DNA from: Rutstroemia sp. NJR-2017a BVV2
Lineage: Eukaryota; Ascomycota; Leotiomycetes; Helotiales; Rutstroemiaceae
NCBI GenBank assembly: GCA_002946415.1
Contig: NJPS01000076.1
Coordinates: 1,539,163 to 1,603,162, forward strand
Direction: 5' to 3'
DNA: 64,000 nt
The translations under genes were made by a program, and so were the position numbers. This document shows positions 33,665 through 45,378 of the stretch, in pieces (position 1 is the first letter of the stretch; every line of letters begins with the position of its first letter). The notes beneath the pieces are model-generated. The model saw only the letters and a program-made list of their open reading frames with translations, did no database searches and was not told the DNA's origin.

Positions 33665-34725
33665 TCATTCGTCTTTAACAATCAATCCGTCTGAAATCTT
33701 GGTCCTTTGCGCAAATTCCCTGTCATGTGTGAGTTGATGGGCGAGAGGGAAGAGATAGTGCAAACTTACGTCCAGCTTCCATCGTAGACCTTTCTCACTC
33801 CGGTCTCTCCGTATGCCTCAGCTAATGCGGCGTCGATGATAGTGGCTGTTACTCCAGTTCCACATGTGCTGACGATTGGCTTCGAAGGATCTACACCTTT
33901 TGCCTCGAAGATCTTCTTCAACTCTTCTGCTTTCTTCAATGTCTTTGTCGTTGGATCCAACAGATCTGTTATAGGCACACTGATACTGCCCTTCATATGT
34001 CCCGACGTCAAACCTTCTCTAGGCTCCGGGTCCTTTCCTGTCCATCTGCCATAACTCCTAGCATCTAGAATTTGCACGCCTTCCGCACCTTCCTTCCCCA
34101 TATCCCTGATAATCTCAGCAACCTCATCGAAATCCGCGACCTTGCTCTCATCCATCTGTGGAATCGGATATGCGCACGTATCCACGTCCCAGAATTCCCC
34201 ACTTTCGACTGGATACCCCTCCTCAACCCACAGCTTGAAATTGTTCAACACATGCACACTGTTGTGGCCGAAAACCTTTAGAGTCCATCCTACTCTCGGC
34301 GCGCTGAACAGGCCTTGCTCGTGTGAGTCGTAAACCACAACAGTATCGTCTCTTCGAATCCCCAGCGCGCTCATCGCAGATGCGAAATCTTTGGCAGAGG
34401 GCAGCATGTGAGGATAGGGCGAGCGCTTATCGCATACTTTGTCGAGATCGAAGAAGCGGGAGGAGGGAATGCGCTTTTCGCGGAAGGTCTGTAGTCCGTT
34501 GAGGGGGGAGGTGGGAAGGAACCATGTTGAGCAGAGGGGGACGGTGCGGGGTGATGTGGAGATTTTGGAGGGGGGATTCTTTTTGAGAGCTTCGGAGAGT
34601 TCGGCTGGAGTGACGAGGTATGATGAGAATGGGCGTTGGGAGGCCATTGTGCTGTGTTTGAATGTGGAAGTAAGATGTTGGCGGGGTAGAGCAGTTGCTC
34701 GTCGGAAGAGAAGGGACGCTGCCAT
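33665..34725 (-). CDS. TUM1: Thiosulfate/3-mercaptopyruvate sulfurtransferase (tandem rhodanese)
   Basis: Two exons: 34725-33770 and 33719-33665, 336 aa. The 50-nt intron near the 3' end (GTAAGT...GACAG) leads to a 17-residue last exon ending in IVKDE. The first 26 residues (MAASLLFRRATALPRQHLTS) look like a mitochondrial targeting sequence; a second ATG at residue 27 could give a cytosolic form. Rhodanese domain 1 (about 40-185) lacks an active Cys at its loop (VVVYDSHEQG). Domain 2 (about 215-325) has the catalytic loop STCGTGVTA, of the CGTGV type seen in Tum1/MST-like enzymes. In yeast Tum1 passes sulfur from Nfs1 to Uba4 for tRNA wobble-uridine thiolation; sulfur transfer from mercaptopyruvate is also known in the family. 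It is divergent from APC11. Confidence 0.94.
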
Positions 34726-35141
34726 TCTGGCAGGAGATTCGTAGTGTTATCTATCTATTGCGTGATAATCGCGCAGCATAAAGTTCGAACTTTGCGATAG
34801 AATGTTGGTAGGCCTTAATGAGATTAATATGGATTGATCGCAGAGCTCTCTAAAAAGAATCCAATTTTGAAGCTTCAAGATATTCCTGATCTGTGCGACA
34901 AAGGTCCGAGAAGTAATCGAGTTTCTTTGCTAGAGTTGGAATTCTCTAAGAAATGTTGGTGCTCCTCATTTGTGCTGTGTGACACAATCAGGCTTATCGG
35001 AGCTTCTGATTGGCCACTTATGGGAGCTCCATCAGTGTATAACATTCGGAGCAACATTATTTTTGCGACGGAACTCACACGACATATCAAGCTCCACTCT
35101 CGCAGCAACTATCTTCATCTTCATTCGATCAAAACCCTACG
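34726..35141. promoter_or_regulatory. Divergent TUM1/APC11 promoter region
   Basis: 416 bp separate the two start codons, so both promoters lie here. The sequence is of mixed composition; no palindrome or strong motif stood out. Confidence 0.5.
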
Positions 35142-35597
35142 ATGAAGGTAAAGATCAAAACTTGGAATGCCGTCGCGACATGGAGATGGGACATTCCCGA
35201 CGACGATGTCTGCGGTATTTGTCAAGTCCACTTTGACGGGACTTGTCCTACGTGCAAGTATCCCGGTGATGATTGCAGCTTGCGTAAGTGTATATACTGC
35301 TAACTATGCTCCCTGGCGACCGATAGCGTTGCTAACACCCTACAGTATCTGGCAAATGCGGCCACAACTTCCACATGGTGAGACCTGAAGCCCGCGACAC
35401 TTCTTCGTATACAATCTCATGAAGTTACAGCACTGCATAATAGAGTGGATCAAGCAAGACTCTGCGAAGGGACAATGTCCTATGTGCAGACAGAGTAGGA
35501 GATCTCATATTTGTGTATACCGGGCGTTGGGCTGATCAGCTACACAGAATTCGAATGGAACGATCCTACTACGACGACCGGACAGACAGAGGGATGA
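35142..35597 (+). CDS. APC11: Anaphase-promoting complex RING subunit APC11
   Basis: Four exons in 456 bp: 35142-35283, 35346-35377 (only 32 nt), 35431-35494 and 35548-35597, giving 95 aa. Introns are 52-62 nt; the third has a weaker donor, GTAGGA. The protein starts MKVKIKTWNAVATWRWDI, diagnostic for Apc11. The RING-H2 motif follows: CGICQVHFDGTCPTC, then CGHNFHMHCIIEWI, then CPMCRQKFEW. Cys and His ligands for all zinc sites are present. Apc11 with Apc2 forms the catalytic core of the APC/C ubiquitin ligase, which drives mitotic exit by ubiquitylating cyclins and securin. Because every exon is tiny, this gene is easily missed by ORF-length criteria. Confidence 0.95.
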
Positions 35598-36630
35598 TTC
35601 GTTGTGAATATGATTAAGAGCGGAAATTCATGATAAAGGCGCATACGGTGATTGGGAAATAGAATGGATGGGCATGGCATCGAGGGGGTAGAGCAGGCGT
35701 CGAAATGAATATGATACCCGGGACATCAACGACAATACAAGGATATTTGAAATACATAATGGAGATTGTGTAGTTGCCATTCGAATAGGTGATGGATTCT
35801 CGAGATAGAGGTATAGCTCATCAGCTGCACTGGACGACATTCGCTGGAGGGGATCTGGTCTTCGTCCCAGCCAGCGCCACTATCATACCACCAGAAGGAG
35901 GATCTCTTGCCTGCTTGCATTCGAGGCTCGAGGTCTGTAGCTCATTGCCTGCTGGGCCACATCTGCACCTCGTTCTAGAGATTTCGATTGCCTTTAAGCT
36001 ATGGGTATATCTTCGGCGGATCGAGAGCTCTAAGGTTTATCAAGTTCTATATGGAAGTACATGACTCTTTTGGAATCGAACAGTTCGAGTACGGCATCTG
36101 TTTTCTGTATTCTTTATCCGCAAGTCTTTTCCACTTTTACTATACAAATACTGGGAGACCATCTCGACTAGCATACCTACTCAGAAACCCCTCGCCTTGC
36201 GCACTGCATTCCGCGGGAACCTGGGTCGTTGCACTTCAGCGATTCTGCAGCATATACCGAGGTACACCACATATTATATTCAAACTGCACATCGTCGTGT
36301 AATCTGATACTTCATCGCTAAAGACGCCGCGTCTTTCTCTGTACAGACCCCGAGTTTGCATGAGGGTTAATCGTCCCTGGTCCCCGGTGCGGGGTAGCTT
36401 GGACGACAATTCGTGTATTGTAGCCAACTGCAGCCCTTCCCACGTATAAGTTGAGTAAGCCGTCGACCAATTGGTTCCTTATTTGGAAGAATTTTCATGT
36501 GTTTGTGTATCCAGTGATAACGCGCATGTAAGATGCAGGTTGATGCAGGTAAGCGTTTTCATTTTTCTGTCAGCATGGGAAAATTTCAATATCTCGAGGA
36601 TGTCGCGAGATTCCCTCCGCCCTGATCTCA
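35598..36630. other. Intergenic spacer
   Basis: 1.03 kb between APC11 and the hydrolase gene, both on the plus strand. Only short frames without recognisable domains occur. It must hold the APC11 3' UTR and the hydrolase promoter. Confidence 0.45.
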
Positions 36631-38043
36631 ATGCTTTACTGTCGTCGTAAAATGTATTGTATGTACCTTTTTCTTCTTATTTGTAGCCTCATACGGCTAG
36701 CGGCATCATCTCTGCCAATATACAACCTTCATTCTCCAGCTCCAGAAGCGTTTGCAGCAAGATCATATTTCTATGTCGGTGGTCAATACATCACCGTGTC
36801 CCCCAACAACACCATCTGCACTGATCAGATGTATGTTGAGCATATTGTGCCTTCTCGTATTCTACAGCCATATCCACTCGTCTTCATCCATGGCCAAGGT
36901 CAAACCGGTACAGTGCGTTGCCCAGTCTTGCTTTCCTCATCGTCGTCCTACCGCTTGATGTCCACCACGAAGGACTCGGTACGGGAACTAACGATACCGG
37001 CAGAATTGGTTAAACAAACCAGGCGGTGGTCCTGGATGGGCAACATACTTTTTGTCCCATGGATATGAGGTTTACATCATTGATCAAACAGCTCGAGGCA
37101 GAAGCCCTTGGAATCCGAATGGCAACACCACCTTGACTATTTTCTCCGTGCAGAGAATAGAGCAGAGGTTTACAGGCACACAAAACTTCAACATCTGGCC
37201 GCAAGCAAGTCTGCATACGCAGTGGCCCGGTGTATGTTTACCTCTACTCCCTCTTCCACGTCTAATCTCCCCAGAGCAAGCACGATACTAATCTTCCTGC
37301 TTTTCAGACCGGCCTTCAGGGTAACCCAATTTTCGACGCCTACTATTCCTCGACTGTTCAATTCCAGTCCGACACCGTCATACAAGAAAAGAATATGCAA
37401 TCAGCAGGAGCTGCGCTCCTGAATCGTACCGGTCCCGCGATTTTACTTTCTCACTCTCAAGGCGGTCTCCTCCCTTGGGTGATTGCAGATGCCGCTCCTG
37501 GAAAGGTTGTGGCAATCGTAAGCGTCGAGCCTACTGGCCCACCTTTCCAAGACACAGTCTTTCCGCCCACAACTCCGGGTGGGTACACGCGACCGTGGGG
37601 TATCACTGATATCCCCATAACCTACGAACCAGCGCTGGGGGCGAACGAAACTCTTCAGTGGGAAAGAGTCGCAAACAATGGAACAAAGGATGAGCTTGCC
37701 ACCTGTTTGTTGCAGAAGGAGCCTGCCAGAAGATTGCCAAACCTAGAGGGTATACCAGTCTTGGTTGAGACGGCGGAGGCGAGTTTCCATGCCGTCTATG
37801 ACGGGTGCACGGTGGCGTTTCTCAAGCAGGCGGGTGTAGACGTTGAGGTACGTCGTGCGACTTTGGTCATGAAGCAAGAGTGCGTTCATAACTAACAGAT
37901 CATCGCAGTGGATGCCATTAGCTACGAAAGGCATACACGGAAATGGACACCTGCAGTTCCTAGAGAAAAACAGTGATGAAATCGCGAACGTTCTAGACGA
38001 ATGGATCAGAAGCAAGGTCGGAGGCAAGGATAAGGAGAATTAG
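36631..38043 (+). CDS. Secreted alpha/beta hydrolase
   Basis: Four exons: 36631-36912, 37004-37231, 37308-37847 and 37909-38043, 394 aa, all introns phase 0. Intron 1 starts GTGCGT and intron 2 GTATGT. The first about 27 residues ([20 protein letters not shown]) form a signal peptide or anchor; a second ATG at 36652 would shorten it by seven. The fold's landmarks are [17 protein letters not shown] (oxyanion HG), [17 protein letters not shown], the nucleophile elbow ILLSHSQGG (Ser in HSQGG) and a C-terminal HGNGHLQF likely holding the catalytic His. Several Asn-x-Thr/Ser sites fit secretion. An esterase or lipase-like activity is inferred; the substrate is unknown. Confidence 0.88.
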
Positions 38044-39690
38044 AGGGCCTTGGTAAAACATATCTGCAGCCGAACCTTCTCCACAACACCTTCGGGCCCG
38101 CAACGGATTCCTACCAGCACGAAGTGTGGTCATCACATATACACTTTCTCGGCTTGTTAGTCTCCACGCCGATGACTTCTTAAGAAGTTGTCTTGGAATA
38201 TCCCGATGAGTTCTATCACGTATAAGCTCTGTTTCTCCAGGGTTTTCGATTGTGCCACAGCATGGAGGAGTGTGTCCGGTTGAACTCTATTCCTTCGGTT
38301 GATGTCGTATTTTTGCATCACGTCGCCGTGGTTCGGTCTTCATGTGAGCAATTTCTTGGTTAAATTCTGATGGTTCCACCACTGCAGGTGGATTGCGTTT
38401 CATCAGACGATGGGAGAGAGCCAGATAGTAGCGATCTTCCACTGGAAGCTTTCTTGGTGGACATGGTTCGTTCTTATTGATAAATTTAATAGTTCATGCC
38501 GCCCATGGTAACTTCCGCGATTCGTAGTCGGACTTTTCTACATGTTCAACAACCAACTTTATGCAGTTGACTTATTTTGGAAGTTGTTTCACCGCCGGTA
38601 TGGAATCAATACTTCATCATTTTCGTTCTCTTCTCGTCTACTATGTACGTCGCATTCAAGTTCGAAATATACTCGCATTATGTCATTTCGAAGTTTATCC
38701 GAGAGATAGACACATGATGTCCTCCAATCCGGTAATAGAAGTGCTATTACCCTACCATCCAACCAATACGCCCACTAGAGGCGTAAACCGTCTTACATTC
38801 CATAGTTTAAACTCAGTCCATCTTTTATTCCTTTCTCTTATCTCACTCCAATCCACTCTTCCTTCAATATATCAGAGTTTCCATCGTCGGGCTTCGCGAT
38901 GCAATAAGAGGCATGCCTTATAGAACATTTGACCTATCTCCAGCCTTACGCTACCGTTCGTATCTTTTCATGACAGTGAAAAGCGGGCTCTACCCCGCAT
39001 GTGGACTGTCGGACAGCAAATTGGTCTTTTGGTGTGATTGAGTTTTCTATATTTTCTATTGCATACTGATTGCTCACCCATCGTTCGTATACATTGGTCG
39101 ACCCAAGGACATTTTGTTCGTTGAACTCAATCATACGAGCTATGCCTTCAAGTTATTGGCACTTGGCGCAACTCAATTCGACACAGTCGGTGCTCTATAT
39201 CTTTTCGCAAACAATCCCATTTCATTTCCTCAAAAACACTATCCGCATTAGAGTTTCATGCTACTAAGTTCAGGGAGGTCTTCTCATTCGTATATTCATA
39301 AGGCTAATATTCCATGCCCCTAAACCATCGCCACCTGCCTCGACGCGACTGTTGCCACGAATATGTACATCTGTGTCTGTGTTTTGTGCTTACTGACACA
39401 ACACCGCAAAACAGACTTGTACATAACGTACATGTGCCTTTTACACCCTACCAAGCATCAGAGAGGGTCCTGATACATGAGCTGAAATGAGCTGGGCAAA
39501 CACATGCCGGACGCGGAAATGGGTGGTGGTTGCCGCAGGTTATTGGATAGCTTCAATGACTCGGACGGCGCTCCCCTCGTCCCGGAGATCCACATAGTTC
39601 ATCTTGCTTGTGCGTTGACACTTCTCACCGCTGTCACGATGGGGACTTTAGCTTCGCTGCGCAGCGAATCCTCCACGATGTTTGCGGCTT

Positions 39691-39900
39691 GTTGCATGTC
39701 TGTAATTTATACTTCCTGTGCGACATTTGAGTCCGCCTGAACTCTCTCCACAGCCCTCCGGCGAATCAGCAGCATCAGAGTTTGGGGGATGATTTGTTTG
39801 TTGCAGGTCTGTGAATATACTTCTATTTTCCTCCTGGGCTTGGATTGGATGTTGGCGACTTGGTAGGGTTTGTTGCATGTCGTGGAATATACTTCCGAAA
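39691..39900 (-). repeat. Three degenerate copies of a ~28-bp motif
   Basis: A motif like GTTGCATGTCGTGGAATATA followed by CTTCC starts at about 39691, 39800 and 39872 with one to several differences. On the minus strand two copies read SIFHDMQQT and SIFTDLQQT in one frame, suggesting an internally repeated, decayed coding sequence rather than simple DNA. Frames shift between copies. Confidence 0.45.
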
Positions 39901-42540
39901 GCGGAAGTTGGATGACAGGTCGGCTACGTGTTAGGGAGGCTGCTGTTGTTGCACATCTTACGTTTGTACCACGTCGCCAGTGATTCTAGAAATTGCTGAC
40001 AGACTTGGATGATGTAGATCCATCGTTATTTTTCGTGTGTTCTGTGTCAGTAGAAAACTCTATCATGGGGAATAGCGACTACGAATGAAGTAGAGCAAGT
40101 GCGGCAGTTATTAGGAGCTATCTTGATCTACTTCATCAGCAAAGGTAAGAGAATTAGTAGAAATAGAACATTTAAGACACTGGAAAGTTGCTACATAGAA
40201 ATCATTGCTCACGGAGATCTTTTTCTAAGCTCGACGTTATTTGGCAATGATCGAGAAGATTTCATACATACACAGATCACTCACTGTATTCTGTGTCCTC
40301 TGCATATGGCTAACTGCAATATGCGTACGATTGTCCAAGGAACCTTGCGCAAAAAGTGGCAGCTTATCGTCGCACTTGGTGGGGGTGAGCTGGCTGTTGA
40401 TGAGGAGACAAACTGGCAACATTCTTCGGTAAACTGACAGTGGAACGATTTCTGACAATAACAGCTGATACGGGCGAAAGATCAGCACCAGATCTACACA
40501 GTTGAGAGACAGAGGGCTAGATTTGGCCATTGCAGCAACAAAATGTGAAATCGTTCGATACCCCGAGAGATTCTCCAAGAATGTATACGCACCGACCTAC
40601 AGTACTCACATACCTAGCTGCGGGGTAGCCGGCGTCACAAAGACTGATTGAGGCGAATTTACAGCACTGGGACTCCGCTATCTTGCCCCCGATGTCTGAG
40701 ATGGTAGCGCTCCAGGTGCTTTTTTTGAAGGATCCATCAGAACTAAACATGAAGTGAATCTGTAACCAAGCACGGAGTCCTGGGATACCCACTACACTGA
40801 AGCAGGCTTAGAAGACAGGGTAAAATTTCTCCCACAGAGACATGAATGAACGGCTAGAGATGCAATACAGAGTCTCTACTAGTATGTATGGCAAATGACA
40901 GCGGAATCTATCCTTTGGAGGAGCTTCACAGTGAACGGACCCTAAGAACTGTGGAAACTCTAGAGCAACGCCGCTCCTCCCGATTGTCTTCGGGGATGGA
41001 CTTCCGCAGGTTGCCCCTATCTTCGTGGCCTCATTTCCCCGAACTCCACGTCCCTTGGATCAAAACAGGTAAAGAAGCACATGAAACCAGCCTAGAGACA
41101 TCTCGTGAACGCTCTCGTTATCGCAGTGGTGGAGCACGACAACAAACCCCGGAAAACGAAGTGAACAGCACACACACCTAGCCGCTGCGCACCCAGCTGT
41201 TTATTCACGAATACCACATCGGCGCACCCGGAGCACAACTCAGAGATAGCCTCCTCCTCACCCACGAAGTAACTCCATTCGACAGTGCCGCAAGTAGCCG
41301 CTGGAAACTAATGTTTGCGAGACATCACTTTGCATCGATAGTGTAGCGTCCGTCTCCAAACAACCGTTGAACGACCGTTGAACTGCCTATTCTCAAGTCG
41401 TCCTCGAAGTCGCTTCCACAATCGGCAAAGCCGACATATCCCCCCCTTCGCAGCCCGGAGGAAAGCTCCTTCGCCTCCGACGCCGAGCCGCCATACTTAT
41501 GGCGGACAGTGAAAATCTGCAGCTGCAGCCGATCAAAAGAAAAAACTCCAGAAGCATGACAACAGCGAAATCAACACGCGAAATGGACGTGGTAAAAGTG
41601 ATGATGCTATGTAATTATTTCCGCAGTCGTCCTTATCACCCCCATCACGCGGCGCATGTGATAGATGTTTTATTTCCGCACTTTCTCTCTCCCCCGGTTC
41701 GATCATCCAACCTCGCCGTCCTGCGCAATCCATTCATTCGTTTCCACGTCGCCTTACCACAGATTGGAGTGGCGGTAGGGATTTCATTCCGCGCTCTAGT
41801 TTGCAGTGCTGTGCTGGATCTATGCCTTGCCACCGACTATGCTACTGTACGACGTCGGTAGGGTGTTATAGCTTCAATACAGTATCGTTCGTTTCGGAGG
41901 CTTGAATGACTGACGACGCGGCGACAGCGTCCATCTATCTCTAGCACTTATCTAACCCCAACCTAATCTTTTTTCCTGCAGCAGCAGAAGCGAAGAAAAG
42001 ACGGTGAACATGCCCTATCCCAGCCCAACCATGTTTTCCTCTTCCTGTATCCCTATTGTTCTCCCATCCCCAACCCCACCGTCAATAGTTGCACAGTAAC
42101 AGTTGAGTCGATCATCCGTCCACCCTTCCCGCAGTGGAGCCCACATCTCACCTGCAAGTCTTTGATCTTGGTTGAATATTGGATTGCTCCACCCACTCCC
42201 CTGTCCAGTCCAATCCACTCACAAGCGCCTTTTCCCCTCCAAGGCTTCAAGACCGTTTGTTTAAGCCTTCCTACATCCCCCACTTTATCCCCCAGTCCTA
42301 GCCAAGCTGAATGAATGCGAATGCCTACTTTTTTCCCCCTTTCCCTAACCAGCCACATTTGTCTGACCGAGCGGCGTAGCGTCCCCACCGCACCCGACAA
42401 CCGAGCGTTTTGCTACATTGCGATGTCTCATTCCAGTTACTCCATCTGCTGGCGCGTACTGCATGTAGTAAGATGCATAGCATTGCAGAACGCACTAACC
42501 GTACCCTACCCTGCCGTACTTTTGCTGTGCCTACAGTAAG

Positions 42541-42560
42541 GCATGCAATGTATTGCATGC
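42541..42560. repeat. Near-perfect 20-bp palindrome
   Basis: Two 9-bp arms, GCATGCAAT and ATTGCATGC, flank a GT centre. It is self-complementary and could be a dimeric protein site or chance. Confidence 0.4.
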
Positions 42561-43995
42561 ACAAGATATCTGCATCGGCCGAAAAAGATAAGCGTGGACA
42601 GTAAGTACTGTATCTCGCAGGCAGAGCAAGCGTACGTGACCCCGTTGACCTCTTGCTACCCTGCATTATCTGACATGAATGCTGGATTCCTTACCTTACC
42701 TTCCCGCACAACCCTGCCGTGTCCTCGTCGCGTCGTGTCATTCATGTCATCTTTCTGCACAGCAAATCTCCCACCGCCAGGCCAGGGCGAAAACTCTCCC
42801 GCATCCTTGACGACCATCAATGCAAAGAAATCTGTCTCCCCTCCAGCGCATCAAAACGCAATCAAATGATTCCATGCCCCTGCTCACATGACGCAACGTG
42901 ACCGCACCTCGTCCACCACGCCGTCTTCTCACAGGCCCAACCAGCCCAGCTTTTCCCATACCCTCCCTCCCGCAGTTACACAACTTTTCTCTCTCGCCCG
43001 CGTCGCGTCACATGCGGCGACTGACGGGCAATCCTTCACAAATCTTCCATCTCAGCTTCTGTAAGCACTAGAAGCCAGCAGGTACGCACGCACAACTGGG
43101 CTCTCTTGGCATGCTTCTACTCCCTACAGTACAGTACAGTAAAACCCAAACCCGGCAGTTAGCGATATCGAAAAGCAAAAAAAAAAAAACCGCCGACGGA
43201 CGCCGACCCATCTCCACCATCTCGAATCCAGCCCGCAAACAAGGAACGTACCGAGCCCGAGTCTCGATTCGCATCTTACATCTAATTCTAGAAAAAGGAT
43301 TCCTATTTGGCCGAGCGACGTCGAGGCCGAAAAGGGACTCGGCATCTGCGGTATCCGATGGGATTTCTATTTCTCTTTTTCTGTTCTGTATGTATGTTTC
43401 ACGAGGAGAGGTGCATGGGGTGGCAAATTGGAGGGCAGTCGGATTCGGATTTGAGGATAAGAAAGGAGATGCGATGCAGTAGCGACAGAATTGGCAAGAT
43501 TAGGATAACCTTATTGCGAGTTGGAGAATTTGATGCCTAACTACGTCGAGTAGAAGATCGCCTATTTACATGCGGGCTAGTGTATCAATTGGTTGAAGAT
43601 TGCGATGAAGGAGGTGCACGTGCGTACATGTGATTGATTTCCTGCACACAAACTAAACTGGCTGGTTGCCCGGGCGTCAATTGCGAACGTCGAATGTTGT
43701 GTTACTACTATGTACGGCTGTAGTTTTCTATTTGCTGGTCGCGTTCCTGCGTTGTGTTTATCCGCGTGTACTCGTACTGCAAGTGTAAATCTAATAATCT
43801 ATCTGTCTTTGCGCATATAACCCAATCCCAAGTAATCCAGACACGCATGTAAACAGGTCACAACACCTCTTCTACCCCTCGCTGTGCTCCCACACTATCT
43901 ATATCTATGCCCGAATCGACACGAGTTCCTTGCCTCAGTCTGCCCAACCAATTACAGTAGCAGCACCACCACCAGACCCTAATTTACTTCGTGCC

Positions 43996-45378
43996 TTAAT
44001 CGTCGTACTTAATCTGCACTCTATCTTGCACCCTATCCTGCGCCCAAATGTCCTGCACGTATCGCTCCCCACTCGGTGTGTACTGTGGTCGTGGTTCGCT
44101 ATGGGCAATCTCGTTCATGACCGCCCCGTTCGCAGTGGGGATGCTCGCGCTAATGCCTCCAGTGTTTGTGTATGGCGTGTACATGGACCCCTGGTCTCCA
44201 CTTGGTCTGTGACTGTGGAAACCACCCGTGCTGGCCCTCCTAGTGCCGTGTTCTGCACCTGTGTTTTGATGCTTGGTTGCAGCAGGCGTAGCAGGATGAT
44301 GATGGCCCCTGAAATGTCTACCCGTATGGTGATGGAACAGACCCCTTCTCCGCTCTTTTTCTTCCCGTTTCCTCTTGGTTTTTTCGTCTTTATCTTCAAC
44401 CTCTTCGGCCGATAGATCCTGTGACCCGTTCACCTCTTCGTAATTAAGCGCTTTGATCAATTTGTAGAAACCTGCTGCTAGCGACGCGCCTAGTAGGGGT
44501 CCAATCCCTGTGTTTTTCGCCCCGCATTAGTGAAATTGTACAAGGGAAGGAGAATATGAGAGGTCATATACAGTAAATCCAATGATAATGATGGAAGCCG
44601 CCAATGACGTCCGCGCCAAAGGCCCTGACGGGGTTTACAGCGCCTCCTGTCCAATAGACACCCATGAGTTCAGCCACAAACAGGGCGAGCCCGATTCCCA
44701 CTGGTGCCACGAAAGTTGCCTTAGTTTTCTCTGCTGCGAGCATAAGGATTGTGAAGACTAGTTCAATGGTAAAGAACATTTCTAGAAACAGGCCCTGGGC
44801 CACACTTGTGCCCTGGCTTAATGCAACGCGAAATAAAACGTCGTCGGCACGGGTCGGAATTAGACCATTTACAGCCGCTGCGGCGGCGATAGAGCCGACC
44901 ACTTGTGCTATGAAAATGAAGAGAGATCTGGTGGGTTGAAGGATTTCAGGTTAGCTAACTTGGCTGATCCGAACTCGGCGAGACCAAAATGATTTACCTG
45001 ACAGGCCCCACAACTCCAACAAGGCACAGGGCCAAAGTGACCTGCATAACGAAAAACTTAGCCGATGATCTTCCGTGGGTCTGGGTGGACCGGTCTTTGA
45101 TTTCCAGATGAGGCAATACCCACAGCAGGATTGAAGAGACCACCGCTGATACGAAAAAAGATCCAGACATTGATAGCAAGGCTGAAGCCGAAAACCAACG
45201 ATATGTAGAGCAGTTGGTTTAAATCAGGCGTCGCATTCGTGCTTGTACTCCTTTGTATTGGCTGATTGGCTGTCTGCGTTCCTCCATATGCAAAGAAAAG
45301 GAAAAGAAATGTTCCGACGAATTCTCCGAGAGCTGCCACGAAATGGTTCTTGAGACTGCCAATTCCATTACCCTTCAT
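43996..45378 (-). CDS. Aquaporin/aquaglyceroporin-like MIP channel
   Basis: Four exons: 45378-45124, 45041-44998 (44 nt), 44927-44572 and 44507-43996, 388 aa from the first in-frame ATG (MKGNGIGSLKNHFVAALGEF). An upstream exon cannot be excluded because the frame is open further 5'. Helix 1 has ALGEFVGTFLFLFFAYGG. The first NPA motif is intact (GGLFNPAVTLALCLVGV) and is built exactly across intron 1. The second is NPV rather than NPA (YWTGGAVNPVRAFGADV). Six membrane helices fit residues 10-255. A cytosolic tail of about 130 residues follows with a charged coiled stretch (KTKRKREEKERRR) and a His cluster (LFHHHTGRHFRGHHHP). The protein should conduct water or small neutral solutes; the Val in the second motif may alter selectivity. 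Location is inferred to be the plasma or an inner membrane. Confidence 0.88.

Larger units (their letters stand above)
38044..43995. other. 6-kb gene-free region
   Basis: 5.95 kb between the hydrolase and the aquaporin-like gene, whose 3' ends face each other. Frames up to 120 codons exist (for example plus 41499-41861 and plus 40888-41181), but none has a domain or supporting neighbours. Around 39690-39900 a short motif is repeated three times. 41900-43000 is pyrimidine-rich on the plus strand, and 42541-42560 is a 20-bp near-palindrome. An A12 run lies near 43179. A non-coding RNA or decayed genes are possible. Confidence 0.4.

Noticed and set aside
41499..41861. 120-codon plus-strand frame starting with ATG
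   Set aside because: No recognisable domain, and the opposite strand has equally long frames; typical of chance in GC-balanced spacer.
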